DNA of 64,000 nt from contig CM048554.1 of NCBI GenBank assembly GCA_026413225.1, positions 89,445,963 to 89,509,962 on the forward strand, written 5' to 3'. The position numbers and the translations under genes were made by a program. Shown one piece after another: positions 1 through 13,300 of this stretch. Below the pieces are notes generated by a model, which saw only the letters and a program-made list of their open reading frames with translations, did no database searches and was not told the DNA's origin. Numbering within the stretch: the stretch's first letter is position 1; every line of letters starts with the position of its first letter. This DNA comes from Otis tarda. Its lineage: Eukaryota > Chordata > Aves > Otidiformes > Otididae.

Positions 1-2982
1 TGTCCCAGCCCACAGGTGACGGAAGCAGGAAGGTCCTCAAGCCATACACTTCTCCTGGCCATACTACCTGATGTAGCAAGAGGTAATGGCACACAACTGG
101 TGACCTGCTTGTTGGAGAAACTGTCAACAAATTTGAGTCATGGTGCCAAAAGAACTGCTTCCTAGATGACAGTCTGGCAAAGGGGCCACAGCATGCAGTG
201 GGCTGTCCTGGTTTTCCACCGCAGCTGAGGTTTCAAGTGCTTTTTCCCCAGCTCCAGAGACAGCTCCTGGCTCTAGGTCAGCCGCGTACACATGAAAGGG
301 AGGGAGTCCTTCAGCCCCATGCCTTTCTCCCTCGCAGCTGCTTGCCACAGCTCAGACTTGCAGCTCCTGGCTCTTTGCAGGCAAAGGAGGAGATGTTTAT
401 AGGGCAGGCTCCTGTGGGCTCTTGGGGAAGGGCGGAGGGCCAGGAGCAAGTGTCAGAAGGCTAGTTTGGACAGAAAGGTGCCAGTTAGATGCTGGTGGGA
501 ACAGGAACTCGGCAACAAGACTATTGCACAGGTGCAGATCTGACTTGTTATGTTAACAGATGTCCATATAGCATAAAGGAAATAGTACTTCCAGTTAATG
601 ACAAAATTTTTTTTTCCTTTATTTCCTGTATATATCATTAAGTGAGTTGCTTTTTCAGGTCTATCCTGTTTTTTTCCTAAGGGTGGAGGTAGGAGGGTGA
701 AATGTAGATTTTCTGTTTAAAACTCTAGTAACTCAGTTCCGCATTCCAGTATCACATCTATATAAAAACAGCCATTGCACTCTTGCTTTCGATGTTATTT
801 TTGCTCCTTAATAATCTCTCCATGCAAAAATATTTTCTTATAATGAATTATGCAGAAAGAAGGTCATTGTGATAGACAGATTGGAATAAAACGGATAGGG
901 TACATAGTCTGGAAATTCCTGGCAAGCTCAGATCCCTGTTACAATAAAAACCCCAGCTTTTGAATGTAAAAAAGAAAGTTTAGACATGTTTTAAATTTTT
1001 CAGTATTTTTCTTAAGTTTATAGCAATTTATTTAATCCAGGGAACACTGTAAAATGCTGGTAACAACTAAAAAGACAGTTAATAAACACTATTTTTATTT
1101 CTACATTTCAAAAGCAGAAAATGAAAAATTAAGTGCTTTATTCACTTCCAGGTAAAACAACTTAAGCTATCTTTGCCCCGTATCTCTCATTTAGTCACAT
1201 TTAAACTAATCCTGCTCAGCTCACACAGGGTGTGAGCACTGCCTAGTCTTCCTATGGCAGCATGACACTGAAATATTATTAGCTAATTAGATTGCTTTTC
1301 CCTGGTAGCAAGCAGCTCCCATTTGTTGCAAAGATGTAGGCTTTTATTGCGCTGACAGAGAGGTCAGCAGTGTTTGTGTAGATATCTGGGAAAAACACAA
1401 AGGGACACGAACTTAAAATTTAAATCTGAGTACACATTTTTATTCTTTATGTAATTTGGACTGAGCTGAGATTGTCTGCTCACAAGAGGCTTGGTACTAG
1501 GAATAGCAGGACTGTTATTATAGGCAGAATTCAAACACATTGGCAGAATCTGTGGGAAAGTTTGTCCATTTTAGTCCTGGTTCTACTGGATGGCGAAACA
1601 TTCCTCAAGTAGTTAGTATGTTGGCCCAGGGCCTTAAAAAGTAACTAAACTCTTTTTTTTTATTTATCTTTTATACTGCAAACTGACAAGAAGATTAATA
1701 GGACAGGTTACCTACAGGAGGCATTTACCCCTTCAATTACAAACTGGTCGAGGTTATCAGCCTGGTTTCAAGCAAGAGACTCGGGAAAGTGTATGATCTA
1801 TCTAATGGGTACATAACATCTCTTTTGTTGTGATACTCGCAACAAGTTTCTCCTCTCCAGAAAAAAACATCTGTTGCATTTGCGTTAACTGAAGTTTATC
1901 TGCCATTTTCCAAGATATTAACTCCAGGACTATGACATATAAACATAAGGACTATTATTATCTTTCAAGAATGTGCAACTTTTTTTTTCCCTGCATGATG
2001 AACAACATATCATAAATTCTGAATAAAAAGTGACTTTATCTTAAAATGTTTGTCCTCACTTCTGGAAACTGAAAGAATTAAAATAAAGAGAAATTAAACA
2101 TTATATCTTCAAATCATCCCTGTACTGTTTAATGTTTTTGTTAAAAAAAATCAAGGATGCTAAAGTACCTGTTTTGATAACTAAAAGTGACTAACATCTG
2201 CTGCTTTGCTTCTGACTTCTCAAGGCTTATCAAACTGTGGCAAGGGGAATAAACCAAATCGTCATTTTTAGGGTAAGAAGAGAGGTCATTAGCTTAGAAA
2301 TTGTTTTACACTTTTAAAAACATATGCTTTCATACATATACAAATACACATACTTTCAAAATGAAAGATAGAAAAAGACATTTAAGTTTTATATTAACTA
2401 AAAAATCTGCATACTAGTAATCAGAAACATCTTATCTATTTGCAATATTTTTTTTCCTTTATAAACTTTCATTTTTCACTTCATAAGCTTTCACAACCAA
2501 GCCCACCTCAGAAGCAGATGGGAATAGTGACACTAGGGATTCAGAGTCCAGAGCTAGGGGTGTTACAGCAATCGCTAGGCTAGAATTAGAATGAGACAAA
2601 ATTCATCTTCACTTGGTCTTCATCATTATCTCTAAAATGCTGGATTCTTCTAGTCCACCACCTTGTTTTCCTCAAACTTAAAGTCTTTTCAGGCCTGTAA
2701 GAAAAACAGCATTGATGACCAGTCTTCTTTTTGTTCAATTTTCCTTTATTTTTGACAATATAAAGGACCCTTTCCAGTAATTTTCACACAGAGGAGGATT
2801 TGAGTGACACACTCTGAAATGCAACATTACAAAATTAAGTTAGAGTGTCTTTAGCAGTTCACAAAAGATAATTCTTACTGAGTGAGAACTTGTGCTATTT
2901 CCTCATTTATTTAATCTTGAGTTAAAGCAAACCAAATGTCCTAAAGTCTTTGAGGAATGAAGACTTGGGAAAAATTAAAATA
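1..2982. other. Unique AT-rich non-coding DNA
   Basis: I see no supported gene here. The first 470 bases are richer in GC and contain the phrase CAGCTCCTGGCTCT twice (near 263 and 360). The rest is AT-rich with many short A and T runs. Short open frames at 124-638 on both strands overlap one another, have no recognisable domain, and look like chance. The stretch 1140-1400 has balanced composition, a perfect ATTAGCTAAT palindrome (1278-1287) and an inverted repeat (1219-1237), so it could be a conserved element. That last point is inference. Confidence 0.6.
1219..1237. promoter_or_regulatory. Perfect inverted repeat, T-box-like half-sites
   Basis: The arms GCTCACAC and GTGTGAGC are exact reverse complements separated by AGG. 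Each arm contains TCACAC, the core of the T-box (Brachyury-type) half-site, so the site resembles a palindromic T-box element with 3 bp spacing. The symmetry is seen directly; binding is inferred from the known half-site. It could equally be a chance palindrome. Confidence 0.3.
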
Positions 2983-3276
2983 TTTTGACAGCATTTTATG
3001 ATTATGTGGACATATAATAATATAAAATTATCAGCTGTAGTAAATACTCATTTTACTCTGTGATGTCAAAATAAATGTCAAAAAAACAACTGATGAAATT
3101 GAAAAAAGTTTTAGTTCTATATAAACAAAGTATTTTGATACTGTCAAAATGTAAAAAAAAAAGTTGAAAAGATTTTGACAGTTGCAGAATAATGTCTTAA
3201 AAATTAATACATTCCCCTGAGATATTTTTATTTTGACAGGAATTGAATTTTCTGGTCTAAAACTCATCTGTCAAAA
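2983..3276. promoter_or_regulatory. Homotypic cluster of ATTTTGACAG motifs
   Basis: The 9-mer TTTTGACAG occurs exactly five times: 2983-2991 (+), 3141-3149 (-), 3173-3181 (+), 3231-3239 (+) and 3268-3276 (-). In all five copies the preceding base is A, giving the 10-mer ATTTTGACAG. Two further TTTTGACA cores lie on the minus strand at 3064-3071 and 3076-3083. Sequence outside the 10-mer does not match between copies, so simple duplication does not explain it. TGACAG (CTGTCA) is the known core of TALE homeodomain sites (MEIS, PREP, TGIF). An enhancer or silencer role is inference. Confidence 0.5.
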
Positions 3277-6200
3277 TGTTTTCACCCTGTCTGAGTGATA
3301 CCGTATTTATAGCCAAACTTCTGTCTCAGGCTGAGCTTCCACATTGAGTAGCACTGTGCCTCACCATCTCACCTACCAGGTTTGATCTAGAGCCAGTCTG
3401 AGATGAGAGTCACATTTTTGTCAAATTAGCTATTGCACGTAACACAGTTGTTGTGCGAGTGTTAGGCTGTTGGAGGGCAGAAAATACTTCATCTTGTTTA
3501 AAGCCTGTCAGGACAACGTTATTGCTACAGGATGTTTTTTTTTAACACAGTTCAACCCTGTGAATTTGCGTTTTGGTGGGACGTCTCAGCACTTTGCATC
3601 TTGAAGTGATTTTGTTTCTGATCTGGTACTAATAGCCACAAAAGGGGATCTTGTGGAGCGGTGGCCAAAGGCCACTACAAGCTGGTATTCATTACCATGA
3701 GGAGAAGATACGCTGCAATGGCAAACATCGAAATGTCTGTTGGAAAACAGAAAAGAATCTGGAGAACTTACTCTGTACGTAACAGAAATTTTAAACTGTT
3801 TATAGAAAATCATTTAGGTTTGTTGCCTGACATTCAAAAAAAACCAGAAAGACAGACGTTAACCTCATTTCCCATAAGAGGAAAATGTCAAGTTCCCTAC
3901 CTGAGTGGTCAGAAAAGAGTGGGGCTGGTGCATGGCTTTCCACATACTCTCCCGCAATTCCCGGTATGCCTAACTTTTGGGTCTCTGAAGGTCTCCTAAA
4001 ACTGTCAGGCAGACTTACAGCCCCTTCCCTGTGTCTCTGTTCCTCACTGGTTGCTGAGGAAAGGTACTGTAATTCATACTGCACAACCATCTGCTGGAAC
4101 CCCTGATCTGCAAAACGGGATATCCTGGAAGGTGAGCTAACAGAAGGCAACAAACAGCAAGGAATAACTGTTCTCATTTTTATTTTATGTTTAGCATGTG
4201 TAAATACATTTGAGTTAGTTCATCTTGGCCAAGGCTTTAGCTAAGCTTGTCTCTTAAGACTGCATGGAAAACCATGAATGTAATTATTTTTTTTTCCTGT
4301 CTTTGCATGCTTCACAAAAATTTCAGTGATTCATAATTAAATTGAAGGTTGCAAATGGGGGCGATTCAGCATTAAGTACTATCTAACTTCTAGTTATAAT
4401 TTGAGCTATAGTGAAAAGAGAGAGTGAAGAAAGTGTCCTAAGCCAAACATTTGTTGCCAGTATTCATACTGCGTTAGTTCTGGAGCCACATTCACACAAG
4501 TAATGATAGAAAAACAGCCCGATAAAGACATGGACCATGCTCAGTTAGTATGTTACAGAGCCAGCTGGTTAAAAGAGATAAAACATTTGAGGTGGGAAGA
4601 GAACCTAACATGAAGATGCCAGGTTCATGGGATGTTGCTTCTTCACTTTCGTGCCGTATTTTTTTCTTTAGTGAATAGCCAGGCTCTTGGCAACTTTATG
4701 TCATCCTAATGAATGATATGTTCAGGAAAGAGTGGTTACACCCTCACACCTGTATCCCAATCAGCTCAGAGCATTCTGGCTTTCTTTTTCTTTCATACAG
4801 AACTTTTTTTCAACTTTTCTGAAGTAATTCCTGATTTATGTTGCTATAAGTAAGATTATACCCAGAAGGCATGGCATATGTTCTTATATTTTATAGTTAA
4901 CAACAGCTTCTGGCAAAACTTCATTTAAAACCTTGCCAATTTTACTGTAGATAAACAGATATGGTTTCCCACATAAAATACCTGAAGAACACAGCAACTG
5001 CTGGAGTCATATTATTTGTTTACTAGAGTCACTTGATACTTTTTAAGGGCAACCATTATGATTAATTTGTTCCAGTTGAAAATACATAAATAAACCTCTT
5101 GTTCTGCTTAGGTTAGTTCTGCTTTAATGAATTCTGAATTTCATTTTAGTTTTATGGACATGCACGTGTCCCAGCATTTCATGACACTTCCCCCTGTTTG
5201 ATCCTATGATGGTACACAATTGTGGAAACTCTGAATTGCCTGCAAAGATTTCACTGATGATTGTATCATGTTCAGTGACGCTTGGAAGGTCCTGGGGCAA
5301 TACAAAGCCTTTCAGGGATGAAAGAGGACTTTGCAGTATGCCCTTCTCCTTATATACTGTAAAATTGAACTACACAGGAAGAAGGATTTTAGGTGTATTG
5401 TCCTACTCTTCTTTCATCCAGTTTGGTACGCTTTGTTCCTATGGGTCTAGTAACAAGGTGGACATTTATACTGGGCAGCAATTCCTGTAACCAGAACAGG
5501 TACAGGTGAGAGACTGAAACTTTCTTCTTTCCCAGACAAAGCATTTGTCTAGGTCAAACACGGTTGCAACCTTGTTTGTCATTTGCTGACGGACTCCATC
5601 CTGAGGAATTACACCTGTTTTATTTGAATACAGTTGATTCTGCTATGGTTTTTGGTATAATCATGGGCAGATAATGAGCTGTGTCTGGTGACTTGAGGCA
5701 TTTCTTGGCAGAAGGCTGCTGTTTTATAAACTTGCAAAGGAAAGGAAAGAAAATAACACTATGGATACTGTGCCAGACTTCCCAACACCAGGATATAAGA
5801 TCATTTTTCCCAAAGAACAGCAACATACAAAAAACTTTCCCCACTGATATAGCAGATGTGTCTTGTTGCTGTCATTGAGCTAACCAAGTAGTTCATTTCA
5901 TAAGTCAGATGAGAAACCAGTGGGAAGCAAAGGTTAAAGTGCAGAAAGGAGAATCTATAGGGAGCAGGTATCTATATTTCTGTAGTTAGCTGACAGTGTG
6001 GTCAGGTTTGGTTTTATATTGTTTATGGCTTAATCATTCACACCTGCTGAAGGGGAATGAAGTTTTTACAGACTAAAACAAGCCTAAACAAGTGTAAGTT
6101 TTACCTCTTTTCCCTGCATATAATAAAAAGATTTAGACTGAGTGTTAATAAAGGCTTCCAGCACTTTTCTTTCTAAAGCCCTGTTTCAAGCAGTATCTGT

Positions 6201-8634
6201 TGGTTTTTGCTGGTGGTCACTGGAATCCCTTATAATTAAAATCATTAGGAGCACCTTCCTAGGCAAGAGGGCCTAGTAATCCTCAAATCACAACATCTGC
6301 ACGCATTTATTAAAGCTATGCATGAGACCGACTGGACAGCACGGTCCTGATTTCAATTTTGTGGGAAGAGTAGCAAAATTCAGATTTTATGTTAGTGGAA
6401 GGAAGCACAGTAGAAGTATAGCTGGAACCACTGGAAACAGAGATGAGAAGCAATCATAATGAAAGGCAATTGCTTACATATGTGTTTATGTCGTTTGTAT
6501 TCTTATACAAATGGAAGCACATGTTTTGACATACATTTTCTGCCTTTGCCAGTAGCTTTTGCCTTAGTTGACACAATCTGGTCTTTCCTTTTTAAACTGT
6601 GTTTGCTCAGGAGAGTCCAAAACAATTACAATATTAATAATTATTGTCACATAATGCCAGCAATTGCTGCAGTTATAAAATTTTCCCTGTTAAATAAATG
6701 TGCAGTGGGTCTCATGCAGACACGATGGGATATCATGGTGTCACAGCTATGGTACTGAGCTGGAAGTCAGGGCAGCACCACCTGAGTCTGACCAAATGGA
6801 TTCCTGAGCATAACTTGCTGTACCTGAAAAATCTGTTTTCTAAAGGGCTTTGGCAACAAAAGCTTTATAAGATCTCAGTGTTTATCGAATATATTGTTTG
6901 TAACAGCTACTTTTTTTGTAGAAGGTAGAAATTGATAGCAGGAGTTTAAAGCACAGAAGTGTCCTTTCAGATTTACTTTCACTGTAATTTCTTTTCAACA
7001 GAATTGACCTTTTAAAATGTATACAGCTACTCAGTAGGAAAACAGTCACTGCAGGAATGATGCCAACAGTTTTCAGCTATGCAGTTAAATCAAAGTAACA
7101 TTGGGAAGTCTGTGATTGGTACATTCCAGTCTGAACTGTATTTAACAACCACTGAAAAAAAAAACAGACTCATCTGTCACTGGCTTGTAAACGATAGAGT
7201 TTCCTAAATCCCACTGCAGAAGAATTAAATAGGTTCCCAAGGGACTTCAGAGGAAGATTAGGATAGTGACCAAAGAGATTTAGAAAGCTTTCTGTTGCCC
7301 AGGACAAAACAAGAAAACCTTGGGCAATCTTAAAGGGGCCTCCAGAGTCTTGATAGCTGTGATACAAAAAAAACCCAAAAAACTGGGAAAACCAAGTAAT
7401 TCTCTCTTCCTGAAGACAAACAAACGTCAGAAATATCTGTTAGCAAGACTATAAAAATTTCAATTAAAAACACATGGGATGGGGGAATGAATGATTGTTT
7501 AAAGGAACTCTCTAACTTTACAAATTGATATATCTGTTTATAACACAGATGGAAAAAAATCTGAGCTTCTTTTTTTTTTTATCATGAAACATCACTTTAG
7601 GGAATAGAGACATGGGAAAAAGAACAACTCAAAGGACAGAGATAATCTTTTGGAAACTCTTCTACTGAAAAATGAGAAAACAGAAAGAGAAGAGAAGATG
7701 GAGATGGTATTGAGAGATGGTACTTTTTGTTTAGAGAAGAAAGCTCTGATTGATTACTTATGATGCTACAGTACCAGTTGGTTAGGTTAAATTATTACCA
7801 GCCTCCAAGACACAATGTTTGGCAGGATTTATCTAGTTGCCTGTGAGCTAGTTGGGAGAGAGGCAAGAGAGTCTTCACTGAACCCAAATCTTGATACAGA
7901 ATTGACAAATAGAAGAGATTAACAGTAGTAACCTTAAAATATGAGTTACTACCTAAATAATTGGAAAGAAAGAAGCTAAATTATAAATGACAGGGGAACA
8001 TGTAGTAGCAGTCTTACCAATTAGTGCACCAATCCTTTTGAGAGTGCTATTTGTCCAAGGGATATCTCTGCAAGAAACAAATATGCAATAAGATATGTCA
8101 AAAGGAAAGTCAGTAGAAAATTATGTTCCCTCATGATGATTAAAACCTCAATTTTGAAATTTTTCAATTAAAAGCAGAATTTCATAAAATTTCCCCCTAT
8201 CCCAAGTAAATTATTTGGGTTTTTTCTAAAAATCTAATCTTTTACTATGGAAAATACAAGTTCTCACAGACATGTATTTTTTCACAACAGTTTTGTTTTC
8301 GTTTTAAAATATTGTTCATATTGCCAAAATATTGGCCAAAAGCAACAACTAAACAGGCATGAGCATGAGTAAGTATATCAAAGATTATTTTAGTTTTTAT
8401 AGTCCTTATAATCTCTTACCATATCTTCTTTTCTTCACTCCTTTGGCTGACAATGCCATATGCATTCTATTGCATTCACCCTGTCACTAGTTCCAGCTCT
8501 CCCAAACACTGGCAGGCAGCAACCCACCTCAGTCTGCAGAGTGGTTCGGCATCTCCCGGACTCCTGGTGCTGGGTGTCCCTGTCCTGGATCGTGGGGCTG
8601 AGGCTGTGGTCAGCCCTAGGAAGGGCTAGGTCAG
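3277..8634. other. Unique AT-rich non-coding DNA
   Basis: No supported gene or recognisable mobile element. Overlapping open frames on both strands at 3586-4177 (up to 125 codons) are the densest in this interval, but they show no domain, no splice-flanked exon structure and no codon signature I recognise. Several A and T runs of 9-11 bases occur. I see nothing else to annotate. Confidence 0.55.
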
Positions 8635-8692
8635 GGGCTTCATTTCACAGGCTGGGTTATTTTGGGCTTCATTTCACTGGCTTGGTTATTTT
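8635..8692. repeat. 29 bp tandem duplication, two copies
   Basis: The copies at 8635-8663 and 8664-8692 begin GGGCTTCATTTCAC and end GGTTATTTT, and match at 27 of 29 positions. The near identity suggests a fairly recent local duplication. It lies in a slightly GC-richer patch (8500-8760) with no recognised gene. Confidence 0.85.
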
Positions 8693-9579
8693 ATTCCCTC
8701 TGCCTACTGCTGTACTTCAGGGCTCTTTGGATTGTGTACGTGGAGGTCAGCCCTTTGTCACACAACCTAACCAGCATATATATAACAATACACTGCAGCG
8801 AGCATACAGCAAACTGAAAAGTTAAAACAATAACAGTGAAACAAAACATTTTTAATTCATCAAAATATTCTATTTAACAAAGAAATAGCACTCAGTGTTG
8901 CTGGTTAGCTCCAGATTAAGCTAGTTTTTCTGTGTTCCTCATCATAATCTGATTCTGTTGATTGGACAGCAACTGAAGAACCATAGATAAACAATTAGAA
9001 ATTGATTTGTAGTAGGTTCTTGGTGTTTCCCTAATAGATATAGTGGCATTGGTTGAGGGTGCCTAACGAAATTTAGAAAATAGTAGTTACGAGTGGAAAT
9101 TTAAAAACTAATACTCTTGGGGGAAAAAAAAGTTAAATATAGTTAGTCATCACTAAGAAGATATTTAGAAAATGACTGAAGAAAACTCTAAAGATTACTT
9201 GGAAGTCTTTCTTTTGAGATTATTAAAAGGGGTCAAATAAAAGGAAAGAAAGGCTACAAATACATCATACCTTATGAAATTTAAGTATATGGTTCTTCCT
9301 TATCTTTCCTGAGGACCTGCAATCACTGCTGAAGAATTGCACTTTGCTAGGCACAAGTTGGCAAGCAGGACAAAACTCAATCTTGTTTTAGCAAGGCAAT
9401 AGACTAGACAACATCACAGCCTCTTTCTGTTGATGATTTTCACAGTCTTATACCTGGAATCAGGGGCATTATTGAGGTCTGTAAGAATGCGTAATGATGT
9501 GTATAAAGAGAGGTGTTATTCATGGGACAGTTTTTTCTCACAGTTAGAGTGGTCTTTTATTACTAAAGACAGGACAAGC
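8693..9579. other. Unique non-coding DNA
   Basis: AT-rich sequence between the 29 bp duplication and the CR1 tail. I see nothing recognisable, apart from the possibility that strongly diverged CR1 sequence continues upstream of 9580 from about 9520. Confidence 0.5.
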
Positions 9580-9672
9580 TAACAGCTGCTGTTCCTGCCC
9601 AGGGTAGGGGAGCTGGACTAGATGATTTTTAAGGGTCACTTTGAACCCAAACCATGCTATGATTCTGTAACT
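9580..9672 (+). mobile_element. CR1 LINE, old 3' end fragment
   Basis: The sequence follows the CR1 3' tail: a TGTTCCTGCCC-like phrase, GGAGCTGGACTAGATGAT, then AAACCATGCTATGATTCTG. This matches the familiar order ending in CCAACCCAAACCATTCTATGATT. It is heavily 5'-truncated, as is usual for CR1, and has many differences from the common tail, so it is probably an old insertion. The left edge is uncertain and might reach about 9520. Confidence 0.8.
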
Positions 9673-10383
9673 ATTAACTTATAAATGAAATATGAAAGAC
9701 TTGTGAAGATCAGGAGCTACTGACCAAAGACAAATTGTTTTGGTGCTTTTTTGTAAAATACTTAGGAGTATTTGAGGTTGAATTGGCAAAGTTGCACATC
9801 ATACATGATGAGCTTCTGTAGGCTTCTTTGCATGATAGAGATGATGGTGATATAGCACCATCTGCAATTTAAAATAGATTTAAGATACAACAGAATGAAG
9901 AAAATGCTATGAATGCTAAGTAGTTCTTATTTTTATCTTTTAAAATTGATTTGATAAAATATTCACCCAAGAAAATTAGTGCATGTGCTAGATATCTTAT
10001 GGAAGTTTGTAGTCATGATCCTTTTCTTCTGGCAATTTTGAGCAGTAAGGAGTTCAGAAAAAAAATCCAGGAAAATGTTAAAAGATTTTAGTACTTTTTT
10101 GAACTGCACCTGTATCTGGATTTTATGATTCACTTATCTATGCTGCACAATAATGTTACAACAATCTTTCATCCTTTCTTTTAATGGCTTTGACAGATTG
10201 AAAAGAAACAGAATTTTAGATTGTTTTACCTTACCTAAATAATTGTAGGTGTCTTTGATATTTTCAGAAAGAAAAAAAAAGATGTAGAATGAAATTGCAT
10301 TAAACTATGTGGCAAGCTTTCAGAAGAATGTTTAAGTTCTTTAAAATATTGTCCAGTTTGCCTTTTAAAACTAAGAATTTGTT

Positions 10384-10399
10384 GGGCGGGGGGGAGGGG
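10384..10399 (+). other. Potential G-quadruplex
   Basis: GGGCGGGGGGGAGGGG gives four runs of at least three G with one-base loops (C, G, A), the kind of sequence expected to form a stable quadruplex. It sits alone in AT-rich DNA with no gene or promoter that I can identify. Confidence 0.55.
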
Positions 10400-13300
10400 T
10401 GAATGATCTCATTCAGACAGGGAGAAGGAAGCAAAATCTTGATTATCTTTAAAAACCTGGATAGGGTGCTTTTCATCTAGATTTCCATGGAGAGTTTTCT
10501 TTCTATACAGATATTCATGAGTGAATATAGAAGCAAATAAAACAAATGGTTTGAAGAATTCATACAGAGAAGTAATTAGGAAGCCTGAAGTAGTATTTCC
10601 ACCTTGCTACTGTTACTTGTCATTTACATACATTGCAAATTGTTATGTCCTTATGTATGAGTATTATATATGAATTCATATACACATTCATACGTGCATT
10701 TGTCTTATCATGGGATTAAGTACCATACTGTCATGCATGTACCTAGGAGAGTACCTGGCAAACCTCAATTCTGGCACTTCTTAATTTCATGTGCTCTGCT
10801 TTGCAAAAAAAAAATTTCTTTGATAATAGTTCTTTGGGATGTCACGATGATGACTCTTATTTGTCTTCATACACTACCATGTGGTTGTAAACTGAAGCAG
10901 AATTACTTATCACTTGATTTCAATCATCTTGGTTGTTGGCTGTAGAAGCTGTTTGGTTTAACAACAGCTGAACACATATATTCTGCTGAGGGGAGATAGT
11001 GGCACTGGGCTGAGATTTGACTAACTAATGGGTCATGTAGAATGTTTTTATGAATTAGTTTCACTTGATGCTGAATATCCCTTTGCTCCCACTTACCATG
11101 TTTCAACTCACAGTAAAAATCCAGTCATCTTGTTAAGGGCTTTCATTCAGCTTCCCATGTCTGTAATCAGAGTTGGTAGCCCTTGATTGCACTATAACAT
11201 ATTATTATGGAAACAATACAGTTGATACCAATACTACTATTAATTGGATAAGAAGTGAACAAGGGGCTTTGTAAACTAAGTTTGAAATGATTGCTTGACT
11301 TGTCTGTCTTTATCATGGTAGTCACCTCAAGTGAAATACTGAGCAAGCTTTAATAAACTGAATAAACTGAATTGTGATACTGTGATATCAAATTTTCTGG
11401 TTTTACAATGAGATCTCTACTCCTTCATTTCTACTCTCAATATGATTTCTGTTTCTTTATTCCATGTTTTCTGTTTCTTTAATCCCTACAAGCACCCACC
11501 TAGATAGAAAAGTATCTTTAGATTTGTTTTGTGTCCTGCTCTTCCTCTAATTGTTTTTTTTTGTTTGGTTTTTTTTTCCCCAGAAGTCTTCAGCCTTCTT
11601 GTTAAAAAGGGAGGTACATCAAGGTTACTGATTTCTGGACTGTTTTTTGTTCTTAATGAAAATAATTTTTTTTTGTTTCATGAATCATATTCCAATGAAT
11701 CTCTGCCTACTCTCATGATATTTTATTTCCTTAATCTTCCATGTTTGCTTAACAGTTTTATCTGCAGAATCATCAGATTCTATCAGTGTGGGTTTTAATG
11801 CTTTTCCTCTAGTGGGAATCACTGCTGCTTCATATGATGGGGACATGGGAGAACTTCTTCCCTTGGCAGCTATGTAGATAGGCAAGCATCACGTATCTCC
11901 TAGCATAGTTATTTTCTGGAGGAGATAAATGTAAGCTCTATTCCAACATCGGACTACTTCTATGGGATAATTATGCTTACATTTATATTACCATATATGA
12001 AATTTGACAATGTAAACAATCAAATATTTTGTGAATGGGGAATAAGCACCACTTTAAATCCTATTAATATGCCCTGTTTCTTCTTCCATAAATCATGGAT
12101 ACAGCAGTAATCAAATGCATAACTGGGGAGAGAAGCATGAAAATTCTTGAAATGTTTGAACTCCTTCATCTCTTTTGCTAAGTGTAGCTGTCTTAATCTA
12201 GTGTGAGCAGAAAGCATGAATCTTCAGATATACTCCTTCAAACTGCTATTTCTAATTTTTATTCTCTAGTTTCCATTTTTGTAGGGATCTGGTCAGTAAA
12301 GACACTCCAAGCAGCTGTGAGCTGTCATCGTTCATCAGCCCTGTGCTCAGTGGGCTCTTGCCTGGTCACCCTTCCCGTTGCTGTGATATGCCAGGTGAAC
12401 CCATACTTTCCTAGACTCTGTGTCCATATAACTCCAGCCTCGGGCAAACATGGTCCCTGAAGACCCAAACTGTAATTGCATTTAGAGAATAATTTAAATT
12501 ACATTGTTAAATAATTAAGTCATTTTCTGTGATGCAAATACATATTTTATCCAGATGGCTGAAAAGAGTGAATATACAAAACTGCAAGTCTAGCTTGCTA
12601 TTGGTTACAGAAATGGTCCTGACCCTCCAAACTCAGTTCCCTTTTTTTTCTGTCCATAAATTATATTCAGCTGAAGGAGGAGCCATTTCCTGGATGTATT
12701 TCAAAGACAACAAAAAATGTTAAAGGCTCAAACCTCAGTCTTCATTTTTGGGATCATTGTAAAACTTACTTAGTCGAAGTAGTCCAGCTAGCCCAATCTT
12801 CCAATTAAAAAAAAAAAACAACAGACAGAGGACAAAGATTTTACCACACTTTGGTTCACATGATTCATGTTAGTATAACTGTTCTAAGTTATCAGTGACA
12901 GGGTTAATCTGAGCTACTTGTGAATGAGACAGTTCACAAAACCAGATCCAGTAATTTAATTTAAGCTGTCATTGACTTTGCTTTTCTGCTGAAGAGAACA
13001 AGATATAAAATCTATGTATTGTTACAATGTACATTCTAGGACAACTGAGGATATTTATATTTATTTAGAAATCTGCACAGACATATAGAAGGGATGTCCA
13101 ATTATTGATTTTTTAGTATTTTGGTTTTGTGGCTGGTAAAACAGTAGTTTGCAGTATACCAGTGGCTATAAGTATCCCCAGTAAAGCACGCTGTTTGTTA
13201 TTGTACTGGGTTCTACCAGTGTGCCACAGAATGTTGATTTGTCTTCTTTCTGGGGTTTGATTGCAGATGATCTTTAACTGTTTTCTTGATATCGTGGACC

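Noticed and set aside
3586-4177. Overlapping open frames on both strands
   Set aside because: They conflict with each other and have no domain or splice evidence.
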